Shown here piece after piece: positions 17,301-24,208 of a stretch of DNA of 64,000 nt. Both the position numbers and the translations under genes were made by a program. Numbering within the stretch: the first letter of the stretch is position 1; every line of letters begins with the position of its first letter. Source of the stretch: Pseudomonas frederiksbergensis (lineage in GTDB: Bacteria > Pseudomonadota > Gammaproteobacteria > Pseudomonadales > Pseudomonadaceae); the NCBI RefSeq assembly GCF_003732275.1, contig NZ_MOBM01000039.1:613013-677012 (forward strand), written 5' to 3'. The notes under the pieces were generated by a model. The model made no database searches, was not told where the DNA came from, and was given only the letters and a program-made list of their open reading frames with translations.

Positions 17301-18301
17301 AGCCGCGCGTACAACGGCAGAATCTCGGTGTGTTTGAGTTGGGCCTTGCGCAGCATGTCGGCGGCGTCGCGAATCTCCCGCTCGCCGGGCAGGAACACCA
17401 GCACATCGCCGGGGCTCTTGCGCTCACTGCGTTCGAACGCGGCAATTTCGTCGAGGGTGGCGAGGATCGCCTGATCCACGGTCAGGTCATCCTCGACACG
17501 GTTGCCCTCCTCGTCCTGCTCCAGGGTCAGCGGGCGATACCAGGTTTCTACCGGGAAGGTACGGCCGGAGACCTCGACAATCGGCGCATCATCGAAATGC
17601 TTGGAAAAACGCTCGAGGTCGATGGTCGCCGAAGTGATGATGACTTTCAGATCCGGACGACGCGGCAGCAGGGTTTTCAGGTAACCGAGCAGGAAGTCGA
17701 TGTTCAGGCTGCGTTCGTGGGCTTCGTCGACGATGATCGTGTCGTAGCGTTCGAGGTAGCGGTCGTTCTGGGTTTCCGCCAGCAGGATGCCGTCGGTCAT
17801 CAGTTTGATCAGAGTGTTGGAATCGCTCTGGTCCTCAAACCGCACCTGATAACCGACCAGCGCGCCCAGCGGTGTCGCCAATTCTTCAGCGACCCGGCTC
17901 GCCACGCTGCGCGCGGCGATTCGACGGGGCTGGGTGTGGCCGATCAGACCATGCTGGCCGCGGCCGATTTCCAGGCAGATTTTCGGCAACTGGGTGGTTT
18001 TACCCGACCCGGTTTCGCCGGCAATGATCAGCACCTGATGCTTGAGCAGCGCGGCTTTGATTTCGTCGCGCTTGGCGGCGATCGGCAGGCTGTCGTCGTA
18101 ACGAATCACCGGCAGGCTGGCGCGCCGCGCCAACACCTGATCACAGGACGCCTGCGTGCGCGTCACCCACTGGGCCAGTTTGGCCTCGTCAGGTTTCTTG
18201 CGCAGCTCAAGCAACTGCCGCCGCAGCCGGTGGCGGTCGGCGAGCATGGCGTGATCGAGGTTTTTCAGCAGTTTGTCGATGGAAGGCGATTCGTCAGTCA
18301 T
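14390..18301 (-). CDS. hrpA: ATP-dependent RNA helicase HrpA
   Basis: DEAH-box helicase of 1303 aa, the usual HrpA length. Walker A GETGSGKTT is at residues 95-103, DEAH at 192-195 and SAT at 224-226; motif VI-like QRKGRCGRVEPG follows, then the helicase-associated and OB-fold (HA2/DUF1605) domains and the long C-terminal DUF3418 domain. HrpA resolves stalled or collided ribosomes and processes some mRNAs. It is transcribed alone, bounded on both sides by REP elements of the third family. Long open frames on the opposite strand here are shadows of its GC-rich codons. Confidence 0.97.
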   Translation of the reverse strand: MTDESPSIDKLLKNLDHAMLADRHRLRRQLLELRKKPDEAKLAQWVTRTQASCDQVLARRASLPVIRYDDSLPIAAKRDEIKAALLKHQVLIIAGETGSGKTTQLPKICLEIGRGQHGLIGHTQPRRIAARSVASRVAEELATPLGALVGYQVRFEDQSDSNTLIKLMTDGILLAETQNDRYLERYDTIIVDEAHERSLNIDFLLGYLKTLLPRRPDLKVIITSATIDLERFSKHFDDAPIVEVSGRTFPVETWYRPLTLEQDEEGNRVEDDLTVDQAILATLDEIAAFERSERKSPGDVLVFLPGEREIRDAADMLRKAQLKHTEILPLYARLSPAEQQRIFQSHPGRRVVLATNVAETSLTVPGIRYVIDSGTARISRYSYRAKVQRLPIEAISQASANQRKGRCGRVEPGICIRLYSEEDFIGRPEFTDPEILRTNLAAVILQMLHLRLGEITDFPFIEPPDGKAISDGFNLLQELSAVDRNSQLTPLGRQLARLPVDPRMGRMLLEAAKLGSLQEVLIVASAMSIQDPRERPPERQQAADQAHAQWKDVDSDFAGLVNLWRGFEEQRQALTASPLRNWCRKNFLNYLRLREWRDSHRQLSLICRDMQLSLNKEPADYPKLHKAVLSGLLSQIGQKTEDGDYLGARQRRFWIHPSSGLGKKRPQWLMTAELVETTKLYARMVAKIDADWIEPLAGHLIKKNHFEPHWEKKRGQVVAFEQITLFGLIVVGRRPVHYGPIDPVVSREFFIREGLVRGEIQSKAKCLSANAQLLEQLDELEAKARRRDILADEETLFAFYDARLPAEIHQTATFDSWYRVNSQKDPQLLIMREEDVLAREASEVTAAHYPDTLHIGDLELALSYHFEPNHPRDGVTLRVPAPLLPMLPPERLEWLVPGVIEAKCIALVRNLPKALRKNFVPVPDFVKAALQRITFAEGSLPLALGRELLRMTGARVSDEAWAEASQQVESHLRMNLEIVDGQGKFLGEGRDLAELTARFAEASQAALAVPQTAKSQQPVEPKVFAAVAEKTQQKIAGLSMTVYPALVEEGGTVKEGRFSTPAEAEFQHRRALQRLLMQQLAEPAKFLRGKLPGLTELGLMYRELGRIDSLVEDILLASLDSCILDGEDPLPRDGAGLASLAERKRGGWTEHAERLAKLTLEILKLWHGLQKRFKGKIDLAQAVALNDIKQQLSHLVYPGFVRETPMPWLKELPRYLKAVEQRFEKLGAQVQKDRVWSGELSGLWAQYQTRANKHAQEGKRDPQLELYRWWLEEYRVSLFAQQLGTKVPISDKRLNKQWSQVEP

Positions 18302-18374
18302 CAGGTACGCAAAAGTCGTCTAGTGGCGCAGGGGGCGGATTGTCGCAGATTTGAGGCGCTGAGTGACGCGCTTT

Positions 18375-18506
18375 TGTGGCGAGGGAGCTTGCTCCCGTTC
18401 GGCTGCGAAGCAGTCGTAATCCTGTCATCGCGGTTTGCCTGAAGTTCCGAGATGAATGGTTTTGGGGTCGCTTCGCGACCCAGCGGGAGCAAGCTCCCTC
18501 GCCACA
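18375..18506. repeat. REP-type inverted repeat, GTGGCGAGGGAGCTTGCTCCC family
   Basis: Outer arms near 18375-18398 and 18483-18506 each contain GTGGCGAGGGAGCTTGCTCC or its complement; the interior is asymmetric except for a GGGTCGCTTCGCGACCC hairpin (about 18466-18482). It lies between aceK (upstream on the minus strand; stop at 18526) and hrpA. Same family as 14231 and 47876. Confidence 0.85.
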
Positions 18507-18525
18507 GTGTGTTCACTCAGGCGGG

Positions 18526-20247
18526 CTACTCGTTATCGAGGCCCTTGCGCCGATACGGGAACACATCAATCACCTTCCCCGCTCGAATTGCCTCCTGCAA
18601 ACTCTTCCAGTAATCAGCGTTGTACAACTCGCCATGCAACTGATCGAACAACTTTCGTTGCCCCGAATCGGCAAACAGGAACGGTGGAAACTCCTCGGGG
18701 AATACATCCAGTGGCCCGATCGAGTACCACGGTTCGGAGGCCATTTCATCTTCCGGTGTGCGCGGTTGCGGGATGTGGCGGAAGTTGGCTTCGGTCAGGA
18801 AGCAGATCTCGTCGTAGTCATAAAACACCACACGACCGTGACGGGTGACGCCAAAATTCTTCAGCAACATGTCGCCGGGGAAAATGTTCGCCGCCGCCAG
18901 TTGCTTGATCGCCAGACCGTAATCCTCCAGCGCCTCGCGAACCTGCGCCTCGTTGGCGTGTTCCAGATAGAGGTTCAGCGGCGTCATCCGGCGTTCGGTC
19001 CAGCAGTGGCGAATCAGCACCGTGTCACCTTCCAGCGATACCGTGGACGCGGCCACTTCGAGCAACTCTTCCAGGCATGCCGGCTCGAACTTGCTCAACG
19101 GGAAACGGAAGTCGGCGAACTCCTGGGTATCGGCCATGCGCCCGACCCGGTCGACGCTTTTCACCAGGCGATACTTTTCGATCACCGTGGCGCGGTCGAC
19201 GTTTTTCGACGGTGAAAAGCGGTCCTTGATGATCTTGAAGACGGTGTTGAAGCCCGGCAAGGTAAACACGCTCATGACCATGCCGCGCACGCCGGGGGCC
19301 ATGATGAACTGATCGTCGGTGTTGGCCAGGTGATTGATCAGCGCCCGATAGAACTCGGACTTGCCATGCTTGTAGAAGCCGATCGAGGTGTACAGCTCGG
19401 CGATGTGCTTGCCCGGCAGGATGCGTTTGAGAAAGCCGATGAATTCCGCCGGCACCGGCACATCGACCATGAAGTACGAACGGGTGAAGGAGAAGATGAT
19501 CGACACCTCCGCCTCGTCGGTGATCAGCGCATCGATCTGGATGCCCCGACCTTCGCGGTGCAGCAGCGGAATCACCAGCGGCCATTGCTCGTCATGGGTG
19601 TAAATGCGCCCCACCAGATAGGCGCCCTTGTTGCGGTAAAGCACCGAGGAAAACAGCTCGACACTCAGCTCCGGGTCCTTGCAGACCCAGTCCGGCAGGT
19701 TCTCGCGCAATTGCGCTTCGAGGCGACGCAGGTCGCCGGAAAGATCGGCGTAATCTTCGCTGAAGCGGTAGTCGGCAAAGATGCTCGTGAGCATGCCGGC
19801 CAACTGCCCCTGCGGCTTGTAGGTGCGGGTTTGCGCGGCCCGGGCGCGGCGCAGGCTCGGCCGGGTGGTGTGGATGAACATGCAGCCGTCGCTGATCAGG
19901 TCATGGCTGAACAGCCCGCAGAAAATCGAGTTGTACCAGGTCTCGGACAGTTCATCGTCGAAGCGCAGGTCGATCAAGCTGATGTAAGCGCTTTTGACCA
20001 GCGGCCAGTTGCTGACATCCATCAGCACCTCGGTCGCGAACGACGCGTGCAAGCGCCCTACCGTTTCGCCGACCTTTTCCTCGTAGAGGTTGATTCGCGC
20101 CGCCGACGCGACTTGCGTTTCCTGCCACTGGGCCTGCTCGAAACGGGCTCGGGCGCCGTCGGTGATCTGACGGAAATGCTCGCGGTAATCGTCAAAGCCA
20201 TCGAGGATCGTTCGGGCGATGTCGGCGGCTGGCCATTGCTGCGGCAT
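18526..20247 (-). CDS. aceK: Isocitrate dehydrogenase kinase/phosphatase
   Basis: Bifunctional enzyme that phosphorylates isocitrate dehydrogenase to divert isocitrate into the glyoxylate shunt, and reverses it; 573 aa, full length. The ATP-binding region is recognisable around residues 310-340 (APGVRGMVMSVFTLPGFNTV), followed by the kinase catalytic area HCWTERRMTPLNLYLEHA and FGVTRHGRVVFYDYDEI. The ATG at 20247 has GAGG nine bases upstream. Unlike in enterobacteria it stands apart from aceA and aceB, the normal pseudomonad situation. Confidence 0.97.
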   Translation of the reverse strand: MPQQWPAADIARTILDGFDDYREHFRQITDGARARFEQAQWQETQVASAARINLYEEKVGETVGRLHASFATEVLMDVSNWPLVKSAYISLIDLRFDDELSETWYNSIFCGLFSHDLISDGCMFIHTTRPSLRRARAAQTRTYKPQGQLAGMLTSIFADYRFSEDYADLSGDLRRLEAQLRENLPDWVCKDPELSVELFSSVLYRNKGAYLVGRIYTHDEQWPLVIPLLHREGRGIQIDALITDEAEVSIIFSFTRSYFMVDVPVPAEFIGFLKRILPGKHIAELYTSIGFYKHGKSEFYRALINHLANTDDQFIMAPGVRGMVMSVFTLPGFNTVFKIIKDRFSPSKNVDRATVIEKYRLVKSVDRVGRMADTQEFADFRFPLSKFEPACLEELLEVAASTVSLEGDTVLIRHCWTERRMTPLNLYLEHANEAQVREALEDYGLAIKQLAAANIFPGDMLLKNFGVTRHGRVVFYDYDEICFLTEANFRHIPQPRTPEDEMASEPWYSIGPLDVFPEEFPPFLFADSGQRKLFDQLHGELYNADYWKSLQEAIRAGKVIDVFPYRRKGLDNE

Positions 20248-20376
20248 AGGTAAAACCTCGGCGGCTGTTCTTGTCGTTGGAGTCTGAGCTTAGTGGCCCT
20301 GTATGAAGCAACGCAACCATTGCCTTGTGCCCTGACTGGCGCGACACTTGCGCGCCAATCAAGGAAGGAAAGTGCT

Positions 20377-21285
20377 GTGAACCCCGTCGATATCCTGCGT
20401 ATGTTGTCGCTTGCCGCCATTTGGGGTGCGAGTTTTCTGTTCATGCGCGTTATTGCCCCAGTGATTGGCACAATCCCCACTGCTTTTTTTCGCGTGTCGA
20501 TTGCCGCCGTCGGGCTGCTGGTGATCCTTGGGCTGATGCGCATCAGCTGGGATTTCAAAGGCAAGCTCAAGACGGTGATGCTGCTCGGGATGATCAACTC
20601 CGGGATTCCAGCAACCCTCTATTCCGTGGCCGCCCAAGTGCTACCGGCCGGTTACTCGGCGATTTTCAACGCCACCACGCCTTTGATGGGGGTATTGATC
20701 GGCGGCCTGTTCTTCCATGAAAAACTCACCGCCGCCAAGTTGGGTGGAGTATTTCTCGGCCTGTTCGGCGTCGGCATCCTCACCCGGGCCGGGCCGGTAG
20801 CGTTCAACCTGGAACTGCTGATGGGCGCGCTCGCGTGTCTGATGGCCACCACCTGCTATGGCTTTGCCGGGTTCCTCGCCCGGCGCTGGCTCGACCATGC
20901 CGGCGGCCTCGACAGTCGCCTTTCGGCGCTGGGCAGCATGCTCGGCGCGACGTTGTTGTTGCTGCCGCTGTTTGGCTACAGCGTGATCAGCCAGCCACCG
21001 GCGAGCTGGGGCGGCTGGAATGTCTGGTTGTCGTTGCTGGGGTTGGGTTTGGTATGCACGGCCTTTGCCTACATTATTTACTTCCGTTTGCTGACTTCGG
21101 TTGGCCCGGTGAAATCCATGACCGTGACCTTCATGATCCCGCCGTTCGGGGTGTTGTGGGGGGCGTTGCTGCTGGATGAGCCATTGTCGATGGCGCACCT
21201 CTATGGCGGGGTGTTGATTGCAGTGGCGTTGTGGTTGGTGTTGAAGCCGGCGGTGGTGAAGACGGCTGAGGTGGCTGCCCGGTAG
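20377..21285 (+). CDS. EamA/DMT-superfamily transporter
   Basis: Ten-helix drug/metabolite transporter of 302 aa formed by two EamA repeats; the N-terminal one begins LSLAAIWGASFLFMRVI. A GTG at 20377 is chosen as start because AAGGAAGG precedes it by about eight bases; an upstream frame to 20293 has no such site. It is monocistronic, divergent from aceK, and followed by a REP pair. Efflux of amino acids or related metabolites is the usual role, but the substrate is unknown. Confidence 0.88.
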   Translation: MNPVDILRMLSLAAIWGASFLFMRVIAPVIGTIPTAFFRVSIAAVGLLVILGLMRISWDFKGKLKTVMLLGMINSGIPATLYSVAAQVLPAGYSAIFNATTPLMGVLIGGLFFHEKLTAAKLGGVFLGLFGVGILTRAGPVAFNLELLMGALACLMATTCYGFAGFLARRWLDHAGGLDSRLSALGSMLGATLLLLPLFGYSVISQPPASWGGWNVWLSLLGLGLVCTAFAYIIYFRLLTSVGPVKSMTVTFMIPPFGVLWGALLLDEPLSMAHLYGGVLIAVALWLVLKPAVVKTAEVAAR

Positions 21286-21352
21286 TGATGGGGTGTTGCT
21301 GATGACGCCTTCGCGGGTAAGCCTCGCTCCTACACTGGAAATGCATTCCCCC

Positions 21353-21433
21353 GTAGGAGCTGCCGAAGGCTGCGATCTTTTGATCTTGCTCTCCGGTGGC
21401 CCCGAAAAGATCGCAGGCTACGCCAGCTCCTGC
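21353..21433. repeat. REP doublet with diverged second arm, GTAGGAGCTGCCGAAGG family
   Basis: First arm 21353-21382 matches the family consensus; the second (21404-21433) reads GCAGGAGCTGGCGTAGCC in reverse, so it has several changes. It lies between the two convergent DMT genes. Confidence 0.8.
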
Positions 21434-21484
21434 ATTGGATCGAAGATCCAGTGCGGGAGCTGTGCCTGGAGCGGCCTTTCGGCT

Positions 21485-22348
21485 TCAAGCGCTCTTACGG
21501 AACACAAACATCAGGCCGACGATGATCAGCCCCATGCCCAACAGACTCAACGCCGCCAGTCGGTTGCCGAAAAACAGGTAATCCATCACCGCCGTCACTG
21601 CCGGCACCAGGTAGAACAGGCTGGTGACATTCACCAGATTGCCCCGGGCGATCAGTCGATACAGCAGCAGCGTCGCCAGCACTGATACCACCAACCCCAT
21701 CCACAACACCGGCACGATGAACCCTGTGCTGTGTTCGACGTGAAACGGCTGGAACGGCACGAAGATCCCGCAGAGCAACAACCCCGCCAGGTACTGCACC
21801 GGCAGCGTGCCGAGGGGATTGTCGGTGATGCGCTTCTGCATGATCGAACCGAAGGTCATGCTCGCCAGCGCCAGCAAACCGAAGAGCATGCCCGCCAAAG
21901 ACATACCGGCCAAACCAATGCCCTGGTAAACCACCATGATCAACCCGACCAGGCCCAACGCCAGACCGAACATCCGGCTTATTGATCGGTGCCGCTCCAT
22001 GATCACTACGGTGAGAATCGGTTGCACGCCCATGATGGTTGCCATCACACCCGGTGTGACTTTGAGGTCGAGAGCCAGCAGATAGAAAATCTGATAAGCA
22101 CCCAGCAACACCACGCCCGTGGCCATCGCATACAACATCGGCTTGCCGCCCTTGGGCAGTTTCAGCTTGAGCAACGGCGCCAGTAGCACCAGCCCGCACA
22201 AGGCAATGGCGAAACGAACCAGCAGAAAGGCAAAGGGTGACGCATGGGCCAGGCCCCATTTGGAGAAGATCGCCCCGCTGCTCCACAGCAGAACGAACAG
22301 GCTCGTGGACGCCGCCGCGAGCGCGGTTTTTTTCGAAAGGACAAACAT
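21485..22348 (-). CDS. EamA/DMT-superfamily transporter behind a structured leader
   Basis: Drug/metabolite exporter of 287 aa with two EamA units (first ends near residue 135; second begins FGLALGLVGLIMVVYQG). The ATG at 22348 has AGGTGG six bases upstream; a GTG three codons earlier overlaps that site. Its 5' untranslated region is about 320 nt and holds a promoter (22675-22704), a hairpin, a 54-codon ORF and several stem-loops, all on this strand, which points to post-initiation control of export. The exported compound is unknown. Confidence 0.88.
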   Translation of the reverse strand: MFVLSKKTALAAASTSLFVLLWSSGAIFSKWGLAHASPFAFLLVRFAIALCGLVLLAPLLKLKLPKGGKPMLYAMATGVVLLGAYQIFYLLALDLKVTPGVMATIMGVQPILTVVIMERHRSISRMFGLALGLVGLIMVVYQGIGLAGMSLAGMLFGLLALASMTFGSIMQKRITDNPLGTLPVQYLAGLLLCGIFVPFQPFHVEHSTGFIVPVLWMGLVVSVLATLLLYRLIARGNLVNVTSLFYLVPAVTAVMDYLFFGNRLAALSLLGMGLIIVGLMFVFRKSA

Positions 22349-22380
22349 GAATACCACCTGTAGTCAGGCAAAAAGCCAAC

Positions 22381-22394
22381 TCAGCCGAGGCTGA
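22381..22394 (-). promoter_or_regulatory. Stem-loop just upstream of the DMT exporter start
   Basis: TCAGCCGAGGCTGA is self-complementary (five-base arms with a CGAG loop) and is followed on the minus strand by a GGC-T5-GCC mini-hairpin (22370-22380) ahead of the AGGTGG site. It could act as attenuator or as a cover for the ribosome site. Confidence 0.4.
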
Positions 22395-22443
22395 AATTCA
22401 GTAGTTTTTTCAGGCGCTTTTCAAACGGGCATGGGAACAGCAG

Positions 22444-22640
22444 AAAAAAGCTGATCAGCCCGAGAAGCCAACGCCTGGCGGTGATACGACTGCGCACACC
22501 GGCGTGCTACTGACAGGTGGAGGGTAATGACTGATCTGCGCAGGCTGCTGATTCCCGCACGGCACGACGCCAGCGTTGACCGCTGAATCGACTACCGCGT
22601 TGATGAGGGAAGCTGGCATGGGCTGATCTTTTTTTGATGG
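22444..22640 (-). promoter_or_regulatory. Putative long-range RNA pairing bracketing the leader ORF
   Basis: In the minus-strand transcript GAUCAGCCC (22620-22628), immediately before the leader AUG, is perfectly complementary to GGGCUGAUC (22453-22461), which includes the leader stop codon. Flanking runs of seven A (22629-22635) and six U (22444-22449) can add base pairs after a three-base bulge. Confidence 0.5.
22455..22619 (-). CDS. Candidate leader peptide, 54 codons, proline-rich
   Basis: An ORF too short for routine calling, beginning MPASLINAVVDSAVNAGVVP and containing a PPP run, a second PP and two Cys; it ends GVGFSG. Third-position GC is high and the reading frame is clean. It lies between a good promoter and the DMT exporter, 106 nt upstream of the exporter's ATG. 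The nine bases just before its ATG (22620-22628) are the exact complement of the nine around its stop codon (22453-22461), so its own translation would break that pairing. No strong ribosome site is visible, which is the main doubt. Polyproline stalling as a sensing device is an inference. Confidence 0.55.
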   Translation of the reverse strand: MPASLINAVVDSAVNAGVVPCGNQQPAQISHYPPPVSSTPVCAVVSPPGVGFSG

Positions 22641-22648
22641 GTGAAAGC

Positions 22649-22704
22649 GTGGTTCAGGAAACCACAGAGCGCCGACTATAACCAGCGTGTGACATGGATT
22701 GCAA
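22649..22704 (-). promoter_or_regulatory. Promoter and 5' hairpin of the leader-exporter transcript
   Basis: Minus-strand -35 TTGCAA (22699-22704) and -10 TATAGT (22675-22680) are separated by 18 bases, a good sigma-70 promoter. A start near 22668 would place the hairpin GTGGTT-CAGGA-AACCAC (22649-22665) at the extreme 5' end of the RNA. Confidence 0.6.
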
Positions 22705-22826
22705 TGACTTGGACAAAGGGCCAGTAAGGACAGCCAGGGAAGCGCTGGTTACTCTGGGAGAAATGGAATCGCCCGTGATGGGGACATGGAATGCAAGAGA
22801 TCAAATGCCCAGGGAACGGAGGGAAG

Positions 22827-22985
22827 ATGCGCAAAGTGATCAAAAAATCCCCCACAAGGAAGAGCTCATCCACTACAAAAAAGTCTATTGCGGTAGAACT
22901 GACAGCCAGTCAACGGCGCATTCTGCAGGTTGTTGCAATGGGTACCGAAACCGAAGAACCTAGCCTGCTCGCCGGGCGTCCCTAA
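22827..22985 (+). CDS. Small basic hypothetical protein, 52 aa
   Basis: Divergent from the exporter leader. The ATG has GGAGGG three to four bases upstream, a strong if close ribosome site. The product is lysine/serine/threonine-rich at the N-terminus (MRKVIKKSPTRKSSSTTKKS) and then has a short helical stretch, ELTASQRRILQVVAMG, that resembles a DNA-binding or protein-docking helix without matching a family I know. A bidirectional terminator begins 15 bp after its stop, consistent with a real small gene. Function unknown. Confidence 0.5.
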   Translation: MRKVIKKSPTRKSSSTTKKSIAVELTASQRRILQVVAMGTETEEPSLLAGRP

Positions 22986-22999
22986 AACTCGCGGGCAAA

Positions 23000-23026
23000 A
23001 AAAACCGCTCTCCAGGAGCGGTTTTT
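23000..23026. terminator. Bidirectional Rho-independent terminator
   Basis: Eleven-base arms (23000-23010 and 23016-23026, AAAAACCGCTC and complement) around a TCCAG loop. Both strands gain a U-run, so it serves the small gene on the plus strand and lpxO on the minus strand. Confidence 0.9.
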
Positions 23027-23042
23027 CATCCCGTAATCGGCC

Positions 23043-23981
23043 TCAACCAAACAGCCAATACCCCAACAACGTCAACACCGCCACCGCCAGCACCGGCCGC
23101 AGTACGCGGTAGGCCTTGGGGTTACGACGCTTCCACTGTTTGATCACGCCGCTGAATTTGTCGCTTGAGTTCTTGCTCCAGGCGTAGGCCTGGTTGATCC
23201 CGCCAACGCGTTCATCATCAAGGTTCTGGGGTGCAGTGGCGCGCCCCAGCAAGCCGCTGATCCAGCGGTTGATACGGGTCATGAGGCGATTGCTCAGCGG
23301 TCGCTCGATGTCGCAGAACAGGATGACCCGGGTTTGCTCGGTTTCGTTCTTGACCCAATGCACGTAGGTTTCATCGAACATCACATCTTCCCCATCACGC
23401 CAGGCGTAAACCTGACCGTCGACGAAGATGCGGCAATGATCGGAGTTCGGTGTCGACAACCCAAGGTGATAACGCAGGGAACCGGCGAACGGGTCGCGAT
23501 GCGGGTTGAGGTGACTGCCACCCGGTAGCAGCGCGAACATGGCGCCTTTGACGTTGGGAATACTGCTGACCAACGCCACGGTTTTCGGGCACAAGGCTTC
23601 GGCCGATGGCAGCGGTTTGTCGTACCACTTGAGGTAGAAACGCTTCCAGCCCTTCTTGAAGAACGAACCAAAACCGGCGTCGTTGTTCTTTTCGGCGGCG
23701 CGAATGTAGCCCTCGTCGAACAAGTGCATGGCTTCGTCACGGATAACTTCCCAGTTGTCCCTGAGCACATCCAGTTCCGGGAACTTGCTGCGGTCCAGAT
23801 AGGGTTTGGACGGTACGCCGGAGAACAGATACATCAAGGCGTTGTAAGGCGCGAACAGGGCCGAATGATTGACGAACTGACGCAGGACCGGCAATCGCGC
23901 CTTGCCACGCAAGTGGACATAGAGTGTGCTGCCCAGGAATAGCAGCAACACCGACGCCTTCGCGACAAAAGAAAAGCTCAT
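23043..23981 (-). CDS. lpxO: Lipid A hydroxylase LpxO (Asp/Asn beta-hydroxylase fold)
   Basis: Fe2+/2-oxoglutarate-dependent dioxygenase of 312 aa that hydroxylates a secondary acyl chain of lipid A. An N-terminal membrane anchor (about residues 5-22) precedes the jelly-roll domain; the iron ligands can be read as His161-x-Asp163 (NPHRDPF) and distal His208 (YVHWV), with a following Arg for 2-oxoglutarate. A second hydrophobic segment closes the C-terminus. AAGGAG seven bases before the ATG at 23981 fixes the start. A PhoP-box-like repeat lies at 24111-24127. Together with eptA at 52.8 kb it gives the window two lipid A modification enzymes. Confidence 0.9.
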   Translation of the reverse strand: MSFSFVAKASVLLLFLGSTLYVHLRGKARLPVLRQFVNHSALFAPYNALMYLFSGVPSKPYLDRSKFPELDVLRDNWEVIRDEAMHLFDEGYIRAAEKNNDAGFGSFFKKGWKRFYLKWYDKPLPSAEALCPKTVALVSSIPNVKGAMFALLPGGSHLNPHRDPFAGSLRYHLGLSTPNSDHCRIFVDGQVYAWRDGEDVMFDETYVHWVKNETEQTRVILFCDIERPLSNRLMTRINRWISGLLGRATAPQNLDDERVGGINQAYAWSKNSSDKFSGVIKQWKRRNPKAYRVLRPVLAVAVLTLLGYWLFG

Positions 23982-24110
23982 CTACGACTCCTTCAGGATA
24001 GGTAACTCCGCACAACGCCATTTACCCGACGTAGCAGTCGGCCATGATAAACACTACCGGCCTCGGGAAAAACCCACATAACTCAACATTCAGTGTTAAG
24101 GATTGCGCAA

Positions 24111-24127
24111 TAAAGCACTTCTTAACA
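24111..24127 (-). promoter_or_regulatory. PhoP-box-like direct repeat upstream of lpxO
   Basis: The minus strand reads TGTTAA-GAAGT-GCTTTA, ten of twelve matches to the PhoP consensus (G/T)GTTTA-N5-(G/T)GTTTA, 130 bp before the lpxO start. PhoPQ control of lpxO is known in enterobacteria; here it is only a sequence suggestion. Confidence 0.3.
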
Positions 24128-24178
24128 TAAGGTTCCTGAACAGGGGCTGACCTGAATCAACCCCTTTTACACGAGAAT

Positions 24179-24208
24179 CAAAAGATCGCAGCCTTTGGCA
24201 GCTCCTAC
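24179..24208. repeat. Single REP unit overlapping the cysK stop codon
   Basis: One 30-base arm of the GTAGGAGCTGCC family, without a partner nearby. On the minus strand the TAG inside GTAGGAGCTG is the cysK stop codon. Confidence 0.85.
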
